Of a stretch of 64,000 nt of DNA, positions 45,410 through 55,999 are shown one piece after another. The notes below the pieces were generated by a model. It did not search any database. It worked only from the letters and a program-made list of their open reading frames with translations, and was not told the origin of the DNA. The translations under genes were made by a program, and so were the position numbers. The stretch is taken from contig JAJOHG010000051.1 of assembly GCA_021029095.1 (NCBI GenBank), positions 62,001 through 126,000 of the forward strand, in the 5' to 3' direction. The stretch comes from Phellopilus nigrolimitatus. Its lineage: Eukaryota > Basidiomycota > Agaricomycetes > Hymenochaetales > Hymenochaetaceae. How positions within the stretch are numbered: the stretch's first letter is position 1; the number at the start of each line of letters is the position of its first letter.

Positions 45410-47529
45410 TTACATGGGTTTGTCTGCGAGCCAACGTTTTAGCATCTCCAAAGACTCGACAGGCTTATCATGCGGAACCTGCGAATGCAGGTAATCAGCT
45501 ATTCCATCAAAAAAGAATAAACACAAAAGACAGACCAAATGGCCCGCGCCATAAATTGTCGTGAACGTAAAGTTCCCATATGCCCTCGTCTTCCCTGCCG
45601 GCTCCCCATTCACGAACCACTCCGTCAACGGCGAGCCTGCGAATGCTTCTTTATTCGCCCAGTCCATGTCTAGCGTCCACCGCTCATTTCCAACCCAGTT
45701 TGCGATGAAATCGTAGGTGCCTGCGTAGATAAGCACCTTCACCCCGCGCGCAAGAAGCTCTGGGATGTACAGTTGAGTTTGGTGCAGCTGGTCGCCGCTC
45801 GCCCAGAAGCGGTCGAACACATCCATGGCCATATTGGTGAAATTGCCGAACGCATGGTCCACCCCGAGCATCTTTCGTACCTCGGGCAAATTGAGGTAGG
45901 CTACGATATCATTGTCATTCGATTCTAAGTCCTGTAAAAACATTCAAGAGATCAAAATTATCCTACAATTCTAGTGGGTAGCAGCCTTTGTCTGTGTCGC
46001 ATTTCTTCGATAGGTCGTAGTAGTTGTAACCTATATTTCGATGAGCGCTGGCCTTTCCTAGCAGATGAGTGAGTCGAAGTACCAAGACTGATATATGGCA
46101 TCATGAGCTTTTCATTGCAGAAGTCGAACGCTGCTCTACAATCGATCTGATCGAAATAGTCTATGCAGGATTTCTTGGACCACCTCTCGCAGCGAGGTAA
46201 CTGCAGGTATGAGAAGTGCTTGAGATACGCGTAATCAATCTCAAAGGAGCGAAAGGGAACTAACAATTTGTTTCATGCGGACACACGTACTAAAGGTCGT
46301 CAGCGAAAAGTTAGGGCCGTCCTGGTTTATTAAGGAGATACCTAATTTGTTGAACAGGAGCAATCGATACTGCCGTGCATTGTATGTCATAGTAAGAGCG
46401 TAGGAGGCTACATGGATGTAAGATAAGGATTTATTTCGTTGAATGCCAACGCACTAGAAGAAGTCTGTCGCCCCATTTCCTACCTCGGCATCAGTTGCCA
46501 ACTTCGTTCAACATTTATAACGTAAATATTCTCACCTATCATGACTGATTTCAAGTTCACTGGACTAAACCCCTTCGAAACGAGCATTTCGTTCTGGTCA
46601 TAAACAGCAGCAGCGTAGACGGGGAGGTATCGTCCCTAGATTAAAGATCTCAATGTCCAAGACCACGTTCAATTGATAGGTGGGATGTACTGCGTAAGAC
46701 TCGCCAGTCAGATGTAAGTTTCGGCCCTTGAACTTGGGGAACGTTTCAAAGAAAGCAGCAATGAATCGCGCGATATCATCTCCGGCTTCCTCAGTTGTAG
46801 ACTACTCAATAGGAGCGTAAGTAGACGTCAAGAATTATAATCAGGTCATGATAGGCTGGTCGATGAAGAATATGTTCGCATTTGAATTCCATGAGTAAGG
46901 GTTATATTCTGTGCTGTTCAACGAAACGATATTGCATGGTCCTGTACTTTGGCATTAGCTTCCTTCATCAAATATTGTAAAATGGTATTTAAAAAAGGAC
47001 CTAGCTCTAAGAAGAGGCCCATTGACGACGAACCACCGGGTCCTTCAGAAAGAGTTTAACGAGTAAAATCTAAAACAGTATGGAAAACATACCGCCATTG
47101 GTCCATAGAAGGACGTCATCATCATCCGGATCACTTCTGCTCTCGAAGAAGTAAAAGAAAAAGTGCTTGGCTCCGACGTCGATATATCCGGTGTACGAGC
47201 TATCGAGGATGAAGATTATTGGTGAATTCTGCGTTTGACGAGGGCGGAAACATCACGAACGCGACATTGCCGTCACAGAAGTTGGATTTCTTGATTCGAG
47301 CACTTCTACCGGGGAACGCAGGATGAGAGAAAGTCGTAAAATGGTCGGACGAGACGGTCGTAAGTTCCAGAGACCTGATATGTCAGACGTCAGACAGTTG
47401 TCGATTCCGTGTAGGCGGTGCTTCACACACCCGTGCCTGCTGGTCGTGAACACGTTCTGTGACCCGACAGATGCTCTTGCGACGCCAGCAAGGAAGACTA
47501 GCGAGTACAGGGTGTAGAAAAAGTTCATT
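45410..47529 (-). pseudogene. Serine carboxypeptidase S10, broken copy
   Basis: Paralogue of 22122-24297, starting MNFFYTLYSLVFLAGVA. It keeps most family blocks, including [19 protein letters not shown] and GHLVPHDKP. Around 46830-46860 about 45-50 bp are missing compared with copy 1. The loss removes the [11 protein letters not shown] segment and the 5' splice site that follows it, so the frame runs from FFIDQP into a TGA. A second defect lies at about 45920, where the acceptor used by copy 1 (GGCAG) reads GACAA, leaving no in-phase splice. The 3' end, from [12 protein letters not shown] on, is otherwise well preserved, so inactivation looks recent. Confidence 0.82.
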
Positions 47530-48016
47530 GCAACCACAAAGACGTCAAAGACAGTTGTCTGCTGCAGGACCGTCGCTGCGGATGTTGAACAATGTAGAGA
47601 ACAAGCTCAGCACACCGAATTCGTAAGTCATAGGTGTCGATTTTGGATAATCAATGACTCCCGAGTTCTCAGCTGCGGTTCCTTGTGCGCGATGGGCGCC
47701 CAGACTGAACCATGTGCTCACCAATGTACACAACAGAAAGTCTACATGATCGACATGGACATCCAAAAAAGGAAATACACTGGAAAACTTTGGTTGTGGG
47801 CCATTGCTGCGCATGGCATGTTACGATTCCTTTTTTTTTTTTTATAATTGTACCATTTGCTTTAGGTAGCCCTGTAAAACAAACAGGAAATTCAACCATT
47901 TTCAACCTCTTTTCTTCAGTCAAAAATCTATTTTCATAATTATGTATGTACATCATGTCTATCTATGCGACATGTATCCACTTTTTGCGCTCAGAGTTAA
48001 CGAAATCAGAGCATAC
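47530..48016. other. Junction sequence between duplication arm 2 and SNF5 remnant
   Basis: AT-rich, with a T-run at about 47830. No coding frame with features. It separates the start of the broken carboxypeptidase from the truncated SNF5 remnant. Confidence 0.5.
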
Positions 48017-49673
48017 CTTGATGATGATCCGCATCTCCTCGTACATCTTATCCTCATCCACCTCGATCATCTCGACGTCCACCGACGAGTCCTCATCGAG
48101 CGACGCCCGCACATCCTTCGCCGCATCCTCGGCCGACGCAAATTTGCGCCTTTTTTGCACGACCCTGCGGCTCCGGCACACTCTGCAACAGCGCGTGCGT
48201 GCGGACGTAGCCGTCCTTATTGCGCAGACGCTTCCGCCAGGACGCCCACCACTCCGCATCGGGGACCTGCAGGGTCCCACGCGCAGCTTCCAGCGTGCTC
48301 TCCGTTGGCACGACGGACACGTCATTGCTGGCCAGCTGCTCCTGAATCGACTTGGTGATGGTTGCGTGATAGCTCGAGGAAAGGCCATAGTCGTCTATGA
48401 CCGACTGCGCGAAGACTTTGGGCGTTATGATCGGGTCTGTCAGCAAAAATAATAAGCGAGATCAGCAAAAGAAAAGATCAGAATGAGACTGCTATGGTTT
48501 CGCACCATTCAAGTTCCACACAAACGTAGCACAATATTTGAGGCGCTCGACATCGAACTCGAGACGTATCGGAGCGAGCTGCTCCACGCGTTTCGCCTCG
48601 CCCAGCTTTACTTTCCCGGAGTGACGCACTTGAGGAACTTGACGTACTCAACGGAAGCGTGTGGAAAGACGCGCTCTGTTGAGCTTTACCTCAGGTGGCC
48701 CAATCCTTGTCCATGTCCGTGTCCGTGTCCGGGAGCCAGATAGAGTATAGAGAATGCGCCTCAGACGTGAGGTGCTGACAGAGCGCGGGAGTATCGCAGG
48801 GAAGTGAATGACGCAGGTGGCGCGGGATGTGTGCTTGGTCCGGTGAGCATGCTATTCCCGGAGGACGGAGCGCCGATGGCGTGCGGCAGAGGAAGGGAAG
48901 GCAGGGTGAGAGTGTCGTCTTTGTCCGTGCTGAAAAATGCAGGCTCTCGGAAGATGAGGCGGTCGGGTCACTGGGATGGGAGCGTGCGACGACGCCGTCG
49001 AGAGGAGGGGCGCAAAAACGGTGCACACGTCGGCGGAAGGAGGGAGCACGCGTGTTCGTACCGTTCGACCTTGGTGATTTGCGCGCACAGAGACTGCAAC
49101 GACTCAGCGAGGTCGGCATGAGAACTGTGCGGTATACATTCAACAAGTTGAAAGAAAAATTGAAGAAAATCTGCTGCTTACCGCTCAGCGCGCTCCGCGC
49201 GTGCCTCAGCGTCGAGGACGGCCCTCGCGGCGCTCTCGAGCACTTTGGATTCCGCTCTCATGTCTTTCTCCCTTTCCCTCTCTCCATTGGCCTTCTCTCC
49301 GTTCACGTTTGGGTCAGGAGAAGCGCGAGAAGGCAAGCCTTGGACCGACGCCAGAAGGTGCTCGGCCCTGCGCGACGGTAAGCTCGCGACAGAGTGCGTC
49401 CGCGTCTGCAAGCGCGGAGGAAAGAAGCAGCGCTAGTTGGGAGGGAGACTGGGCAGCGGTAAGTTGGTGAGGAGCGGGGACGAAGTTGAGCTTGAATGCA
49501 AGGGCTTGGGAGAGGCGGAGGAGCCGGGGCTACCGGCGACGGCGGACGCTGTTGAGGTGGGTAAAGCCGTGTGCGAGAACGCCGGAGGCGGGGACGCTAG
49601 AGACGGCCTGGCGCTGCATCAGCAGTTGCTGTTGTTGCTATGCAGCAAGCGCGATCGCCTTGCGTTCCTGCAT
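48017..49673 (-). pseudogene. SNF5/SMARCB1-family (SWI/SNF or RSC subunit) pseudogene, 3'-truncated
   Basis: Core SNF5 sequence is unmistakable. It reads EQLAPIRLEFDVERLKYCA and TFVWNLN, then after a 64-nt intron DPIITPKVFAQSVIDDYGLS and SYHATITKSIQEQL. WWASWRKRLRNKDGYVRTH and DEDKMYEEMRIIIK come later. Three kinds of damage are visible. There is an in-frame TAG at 49638-49640 inside a Gln-rich N-terminus (QQQQLLMQRQ). A frameshift lies at an A6 run near 48152-48157. The second SNF5 repeat is absent: the last exon ends at an intact donor (48017) with nothing recognisable beyond. The stretch 48750-49170 could not be assigned. SNF5 is essential in chromatin remodelling, so a full gene should exist elsewhere in the genome. 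Confidence 0.75.
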
Positions 49674-51050
49674 GGCCCGCATTTACTGCGGCTGGCTTAA
49701 ACTACTCGTGTCTGTAGTACAGACACGAGCTTCCAAGCCAGCTTTTTTCTTCTTCTTTCGGGTTGAGGGTGTGCGGTCGGGCGGCGAACATTAGGGAGGG
49801 TGGCGGCGAGGACATCGGAGGGTGGCGGCGAGGACGAGAGCGGCAGCGGGGACGAAGGAAGAGGGCGGCGGCGTGAACGACGAGGACGAGGTGATGGCAG
49901 CGGCGGCGGCGACAATGACGATGACATGAGAATGGTGGTGAAGAAGAAGAAAGGACTTAGGCAATTTCGAAGTCCGAGGCTCAAATTTGCTGTCACCAGA
50001 GCAGTGCCCAGCCGATCCGCTTTTACATATCACTCAGTCATATATATGCAAAAACAATTACATGGCTGTATAGCTTAGACATGGGCCTTCATAATAAAAA
50101 ATAAATCAAGCTTTTATATGCAGAGGGAAAAGAAAGAACTGTTAGATACGAACCGGAACGCTCAGGAGGAAAAGTGTGACGCGTGGCGGTGTCGTGTGGC
50201 TGTGACCCCTCCCCATTATAAGGCATAGATTCCCACACTGTTTGTACACTTTTCGACTACTTTGTACACTTTTTTGTAATTGTGACCGTGACAAACCTGC
50301 ACAGCCACTGGGGGTGAAAACGTAGGAGTGGAAAGGACGATCCCTTCCTTACGTCAGGAATCGTAACTTGCAGACATGTACATACGCACCACCACCCTCT
50401 GTCCTGTGCTTGATACAAGATCAAGTCATAATGTGTTTAATCCTAATATAATGTGTTTAAGGACAAGAAAAGTGTGCAAATTTTGAAGTAGAGGGAGTCG
50501 TTTCCGAGGCTGATAACCTGTTTCCTTTTTCGGATGTCCAGGTCGTTGCATCTTATTATTATCGAGGAAAAAGTACTCGCTGGATGCCCCGCGTCGTACT
50601 GTAAATGGACGCAGAGTATTTACTTCAGAAAGTCGTGGTCTCCCCTGCGGGTCTGTCATCAACCATTCATGTAGCTGCTCGAATAGAAAGATTTGTTTCC
50701 CCCCACAAACCCTTCTCAGCTTCTATGCGAATAATCTCCTCGAGAACCGTCAACTCTGAATATCAGAATACATCACAATTCGATCAGAAACTGTAAACAT
50801 GTAGTACAACATTTAAAATTCAGAAGAGTACGAAACGACAGCCTCTCCGGAATTGTGCACCTTCTGTTTTACGAGAAATCAGAAAATCAGATCAGGAGAA
50901 TTATAGATAATTGGAAGTAATGCGAACCTCTAAAGTCACTGGATTTTAGATTAATATCACCGAGATCGTTGGTAGTCAAATATGCATGCCAACTAGAGGA
51001 CGAAACAAATTAGGGTGACGTCGATCTCGTACTTGAAGAGGTCTATATGC
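49674..51050. other. Intergenic region without a supported gene
   Basis: A GC-rich purine/pyrimidine-biased stretch at 49790-49930 gives long artefactual frames. Near 50240-50270 TTTGTACACTTTT is repeated twice, and near 50430-50460 TAATGTGTTTAA is repeated twice. No gene is supported. Confidence 0.5.
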
Positions 51051-53928
51051 TCACTTCTTCGTAATGCGCCCTTGAATTTGCGCGTCTGCAATTAGCTGGA
51101 CCGCAATCCGCTGTACTTCATTGGCTACGGAACGAACGCCGTAGTTCACGTCATACGCGGACGCAAGCTTCTGTACAACTAGTTAAACAAAACAGTCAGT
51201 TCGCATTTTTTTTTTTTGCGAAAACAGAAAGGCAGTTCAACGCGCACCTTCATTCGCCCAACTTAGTTTGATTGCATGCTTCTCCTGTGCACGCCTCCTC
51301 CAGATATCCAGCTCGCCCTTGATGACGGTGCCGATTTCTTCCTGGCTGAGCGGCAGGAACACGACGAACTGGTTGATGCGTCCAAGGAACTCGTCGCGCT
51401 TCAGCTCGCGTTTGAGGATCGGGTGGATTGAGCGGTTAAACTGCCCAACAATACGCATGTACTCCTCCGGGCGGCCCTGCGCCTCCGTCTCCGCGACGAG
51501 CGCACGCAGAAAGGGTGCTTTCTCCTTGATTTCGTCCGATGCAAGGTTCGAGGTCATGATGAAGACTGCGTCTTTGCAGTAAATCACGCCGCGCTGTTAA
51601 GAAGTGTAAGAAACAGTCAGACTGGCGACATACATAGAGGCGGACCTTCGAGTCGGTAATGCGCCCGTCGTCGAAGACTTGCAGAAAGACGGTGAGAACA
51701 TCCGGATGCGCCTTTTCGATCTCGTCAAGAAGCACAATGGCTTTGGGGTTCTTCCTCAGACGCCTGGTTAGGAATCCCTCATCATCGTAACCCTGAAGAC
51801 TCAACTAAGCCAAAAATCAAATTGTCAAGTGCAATAGTGTACGAACCACGTAACCCTTCGGTGAGCCTTAAGAAAATCATCATACACCTTTCATTACCAT
51901 TATTTCCAGAAGAACGTTGATGTGCTACTCACCTGTGAGGTTCGCAACCGTATGCTTCTGCTGGAACTCGCTCATATCGATTCGCACGAACCCGAACGAC
52001 TGTTCGATCTCATTGACCGTCTTACCCTTATCCGTCGCGAGACCGTCCTTGCCATGGAGGTGCAGAGCCACCTGCTTAGCGAGCTCTGTCTTTCCGACAC
52101 CGGAGCTCCCAAGGAAAAGCATGACGAGCGGGCGATCTGGATCGACCCATCCGTTCTCGCGCAGCCGGATTGCGTTCGCGACAGAACGGATAGGCCCGCG
52201 TTGCCCGATGAGCTTCTCGCCTAGGACGACTTCGAGCGGACCTTTGGAGTTCTTTTAAGAGAAGTAGGGTATACGGAGGAGAACGTCACATACGAGGCTT
52301 GGGGGGCTCCTTCTCCGGCTGTTTTTCTTCCTCGTCGGGCTCTGACTCACTTTCTCCCTCGTCTTCGTCAGAGTTACCTGACTTCGTTGAATCATCCTTC
52401 GCCTTTGTCTCGTCCGGTTTTTCGCTGCCTTCGTCGTTTTCCTTAGCTGCATCCGCCTCTGCCTTCTTCCTCCTCTCGTCCTCCTCGCACTGGCGTTTGT
52501 GCTCGGCTGCGTCCGCTTCTGCCTTCTTCCTCTTCTCATCCTCCTCGTCGCGCAAGCGTCTGAACTCAGTTTTGACGTAATTGCCGTTCTCTCCACGCTC
52601 GTAAATAAGCTCTTCTGGGGTCCGGCCTTTAAAATCCTTACTCTCCCAGACCGCACCGGCCTTGAACAGGAGATCGATGATTTCCACGTTCCCCGTGAGG
52701 CACGCGTAGTGCAGCGGCGTCGCGACCTTAACGTACTGGTGCGGGAACCTCGGCGGCGCGAAGGCATTGTGCGAAGCCTCGCCTGTGTAGTCGTCGCGCC
52801 CGTCGCGCTTGTTGAGCGTCGAGGGCGCCGTGGAGATGAGCAGCGCAACGAAGCGGGGGAGTTGCCGGATGACGGCTAGATGGAGGAGCGTGTAATTGTG
52901 GCTCGTGAATTTCGATGCGAGTTCAGGCTTTTTCTGCAAAGCGCTGCAATACGTCTGTCAACAGCATACAGCTAGAATGCTTGAGAGGCACTCAACGTTT
53001 CGAAGCGTTCAAATTTATTTTCTCTAATCATATCAGCAAGGCTGCCAACCGTGTTGGAGTCTGAAATAAGATACAGAGGTTTTATGCATTAGAAGAAAGC
53101 AATACATAGCAGGACATTTATCAGTTACCAGCATAATGCTCCTTGCGCTCACGCCACTGCTCAAACAGCTCATGGTATGCAGCCAAGACATCCACATGGA
53201 GGCGCACATCGAAGTAGTCCACCGGCGCCCGACCTTTGTCGTCCACGGCGTAAAAAGCCGCGTCGCGCTCCAGGAGCTCCTTGATAATATCGATATTTCC
53301 GACCATGCACGCGTAATGCAGGGGTGTGGCACCCTTCGTGGTAGCTCCGGTGCAGATGCCAAGCTCCTCGTCGCGCACAAGTTTGTTACAAGTGTCAGAT
53401 GTAGATTTATCAACCACGCAGACGTCGATGCCTGGCTGAGCGAGCACGAGCTTGACGATGTCCACATTTCCGGATAGGACTGCCGCGTGTAGAGGATACC
53501 ACAGCGCGTCGTGACGCGTTTTCGCCAGGCAAGGCGCGGCATTCAGTGCACTTCAAGAGGTTCGTGAGCGTGAGATGGTCTAACTCCTTGCGCATAACTT
53601 ACCGAGACACAAGCTCGACATCGCGTTTAACGATCGCTCTGCACAAACCGCTTATAGCACTGACCCAGGGCTCTTCAGGCTTTTCAGAGTGAGCTTGCTC
53701 CGAGTTTTGAGTGAGAGGGTTGTCTTTCTCATCTCTATCCTTCGACACGTCGACTTGCCTCTGAACGGATGCCTCACGAAGTTGAGCTTGCGCCTGTTCG
53801 AGGCTGGTCTTGCCAATCAAGAGCGAGTACACGAGGAGTATCAAATCGTTGAGAACAGCAAAGACGAGAACAGCGCGCTTGGACACGGCATGGTGCATTC
53901 GCTCGCTGGCGGCAGTAGGTGAGCTCAT
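51051..53928 (-). CDS. Ankyrin-repeat AAA+ ATPase, CLPB/Skd3-like
   Basis: Predicted Hsp100-type disaggregase. The start Met is at 53928 and a hydrophobic segment ([20 protein letters not shown]) lies near the N-terminus. Ankyrin repeats follow in two blocks: [38 protein letters not shown], then [19 protein letters not shown] and [20 protein letters not shown] charged linker rich in KKAEADAA and Glu/Asp comes next. The single AAA+ domain has [12 protein letters not shown] (Walker A), [15 protein letters not shown] (Walker B), [16 protein letters not shown] (sensor 1) and a ClpB C-terminal domain with [15 protein letters not shown] (sensor 2 Arg). The order ankyrin then one AAA+ matches mitochondrial CLPB (Skd3). 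Here a TM-like segment replaces an obvious presequence, so the membrane location is uncertain. The last exon ends at a TGA at 51051. Confidence 0.85.
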
Positions 53929-54427
53929 GGTTGAGTGCAAGAGTTGTGTTGTCGCTGGAGTGCTTTCTCAACTAGATTATATATGCTGGGAAGCACGGTG
54001 GCTGGTGGCTTAAGGAACGTGGCATTTGAGGTAATAGCTGTGCTCGAGTCAGCCACAAAGACGTGGTGACTAGGATAATAGAAGATTAAAAACGCGTGCC
54101 AGGGTAAAGTCCACTGGGTAACTGGTTTGTATTGTTCTCGTCGTGATCATGAGTCATGTCCGAGTGGTCCATGCATTATACTGTAACAATTTTCAAGCAA
54201 GTCGAGAAAACCTGGCCTGTAGCTTGTCGCAGACTCAGACATACGGGAGCCAAAAAGACTCAGAACTTGAACGTGAGGCAGAAAGAACTTCATATGTCTA
54301 CCCGATAAGTACTAGTATAACCTATAAATGGTATATTGAGGTATACATATTGTAACCCCATATACCCACAAGCAGACAACTAGTAAGACTTGACCACATC
54401 TAACGCAACCACCGCAAGGATTTGACG
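53929..54427. promoter_or_regulatory. Divergent promoter region
   Basis: About 500 bp between divergent starts of the AAA+ gene and the coatomer epsilon gene. No specific element could be named. Confidence 0.5.
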
Positions 54428-55535
54428 ATGGACTCATCAGATCTCTATCATGTCAAACAGCAATTCACGTTAGGCATGTCTATTCGTCTTCGTGAATAGG
54501 AAGAAAAAGTGCTCAATTTTCTTGTTTGTACCTCAGGCGCGTACAAATCGCTCGCCGACCTCGCACTTCCCGACGCGTCTGCACCGGATCACACCTCCTT
54601 TGTGCTCTACAAGGCGCGCGCACTCATCGCGCTCGGCCAGGCCAAGGCAGCAGAGGCGCTCATTCCAGAAGACACAGAAGCATTTCCGCTCAAGGCCGCG
54701 CGCGCGCTCGCGGCAGCCGTCGATGGCGATGGGGACTCGGACGCCGCGCTAGAGACTCTGCGTGACCTCTGCGTGGAAATCGACGGCGAAGATCTCGGCG
54801 CAGCAGAGAAGTGGTACGTACGCGTGCTGGCCGGTACCGCGTTTGCCCGTGCAGGCGAGGTCGAGGAGGCGCTGGAGACGCTTGGCGTGGGCTCGAACAA
54901 GGAGAGCCTCGAAGCGTGCGTGCACTACCCTTAACTATTCTCACTTAATATTTATTCGTGAGCGGATAGAGTGTCGCTCGTTGTGCAGATCTACCTTTCG
55001 CTCGCACGCGCGGACCTTGCCAGGCGGGAGTACCAGCGTGCGCTCGCATGGGCGGAGGACGACCTCTTGCTGCAGTCCATCGAGGCTGCCCTCGGGCTGG
55101 CCACCGGGGCAGACGCCTACGCAAACAGCGCGTCGTACTATACCGAGCAGCTCGGAAACCCCGCTCTGTCATCTTCGCATCTGCTCACTTCGCGCGGGGT
55201 CGCGCGGCTGCTACGTGGTGAAGTGCATGAGGCGCGGTCAGATCTCGAAGAGGTGCTGAAGGGTGCGGACGCGGACGATGAAGAGGCTCTAGGAGCGAGC
55301 GTGGTGGTCGCTGGGCTGGGCGCTAACAAGAAAGGGGAGGCTGATGAGTTGTTCAGGTAAGCCAGGATTGACATTTGAATTTGCTCTCATCAACGATGTC
55401 GCATTTTCTAGCCAATTGTCCACAAAATACCCTACAAACCCGCTAGTTCTCGAAGCGCAGGAGAAGAGCGCGCTCTTCGACGAGTGTGCTGCGAAGTTCG
55501 AAATTCCGCCTCTGGCAGTACCGACTCGAGCTTAG
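54428..55535 (+). CDS. Coatomer epsilon subunit
   Basis: Subunit of the COPI coat for Golgi-to-ER and intra-Golgi transport; a helical TPR-like solenoid of about 300 residues. Exons 54428-54473, 54537-54915, 54969-55356 and 55412-55535. It begins MDSSDLYHVKQQFTLGAYKS, the conserved epsilon-COP start. DHTSFVLYKARALIALGQ follows, later AYANSASYYTEQLGNPALSS, and it ends YPTNPLVLEAQEKSALFDEC. The first intron has a GC donor (GCATGT, 54474); only this splice joins FTLG to AYKS in phase. A partial copy of the last exon and 3' UTR lies 5.7 kb downstream. Confidence 0.92.
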
Positions 55536-55999
55536 CATCCCTCTCCATTGGTTTATTTTGGTTGATACAGTTGTTTATATTGCACAGGAATAAGAATCGT
55601 AATTCAGACAACCGAAGGCCAGACACTGCAATAAGTCTCAGATCCCTCCAACTTGCTTAGTGTTCTTTTGTGATTCTGGCCAACGTCAGTGACCATATTA
55701 GTCTGACGACGGCAGTTGCTTTGGCATCCATAAAGCAAGATGTAGATGCCGTCTAGTGCATGACATGATTCCATATAGACCGATCAATTGAAGCGAATAC
55801 TATGTCCTACAAAACAGTGAAGGCGGAACCGCTGGGGTGGAACGATGAGCGGGCTGCAAAAATTGTTGCGCACAGCGATGTTCGAAGACCCTACCTCGTT
55901 TCGGCACTGAAAATTTTTTGTAATGAGGTTGGAGTGAGATGGGAGTTATTGAATAAACAAATAGAGCAAACACTCCAAATTAATTATTCTGTGTGCACC
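55536..55999. other. Intergenic spacer between convergent genes
   Basis: AT-rich, presumably the two 3' UTRs. A plus-strand frame starting at 55802 runs antisense into the oxidoreductase gene and is a shadow. Confidence 0.55.

Larger units (their letters stand above)
42245..47529 (-). repeat. Inverted segmental duplication, arm 2
   Basis: Mirror copy of 22122-27440, holding the F-box gene, conserved non-coding stretch, small ORF and carboxypeptidase in reverse order and orientation. It ends at the carboxypeptidase ATG on the right, where the flank becomes unrelated to arm 1. On the left it runs about 30 bp past the F-box stop. Confidence 0.9.

Noticed and set aside
49697..50078. Ser/Pro-rich minus and Gly/Glu-rich plus frames
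   Set aside because: Low-complexity purine/pyrimidine-biased stretch. No exon structure.
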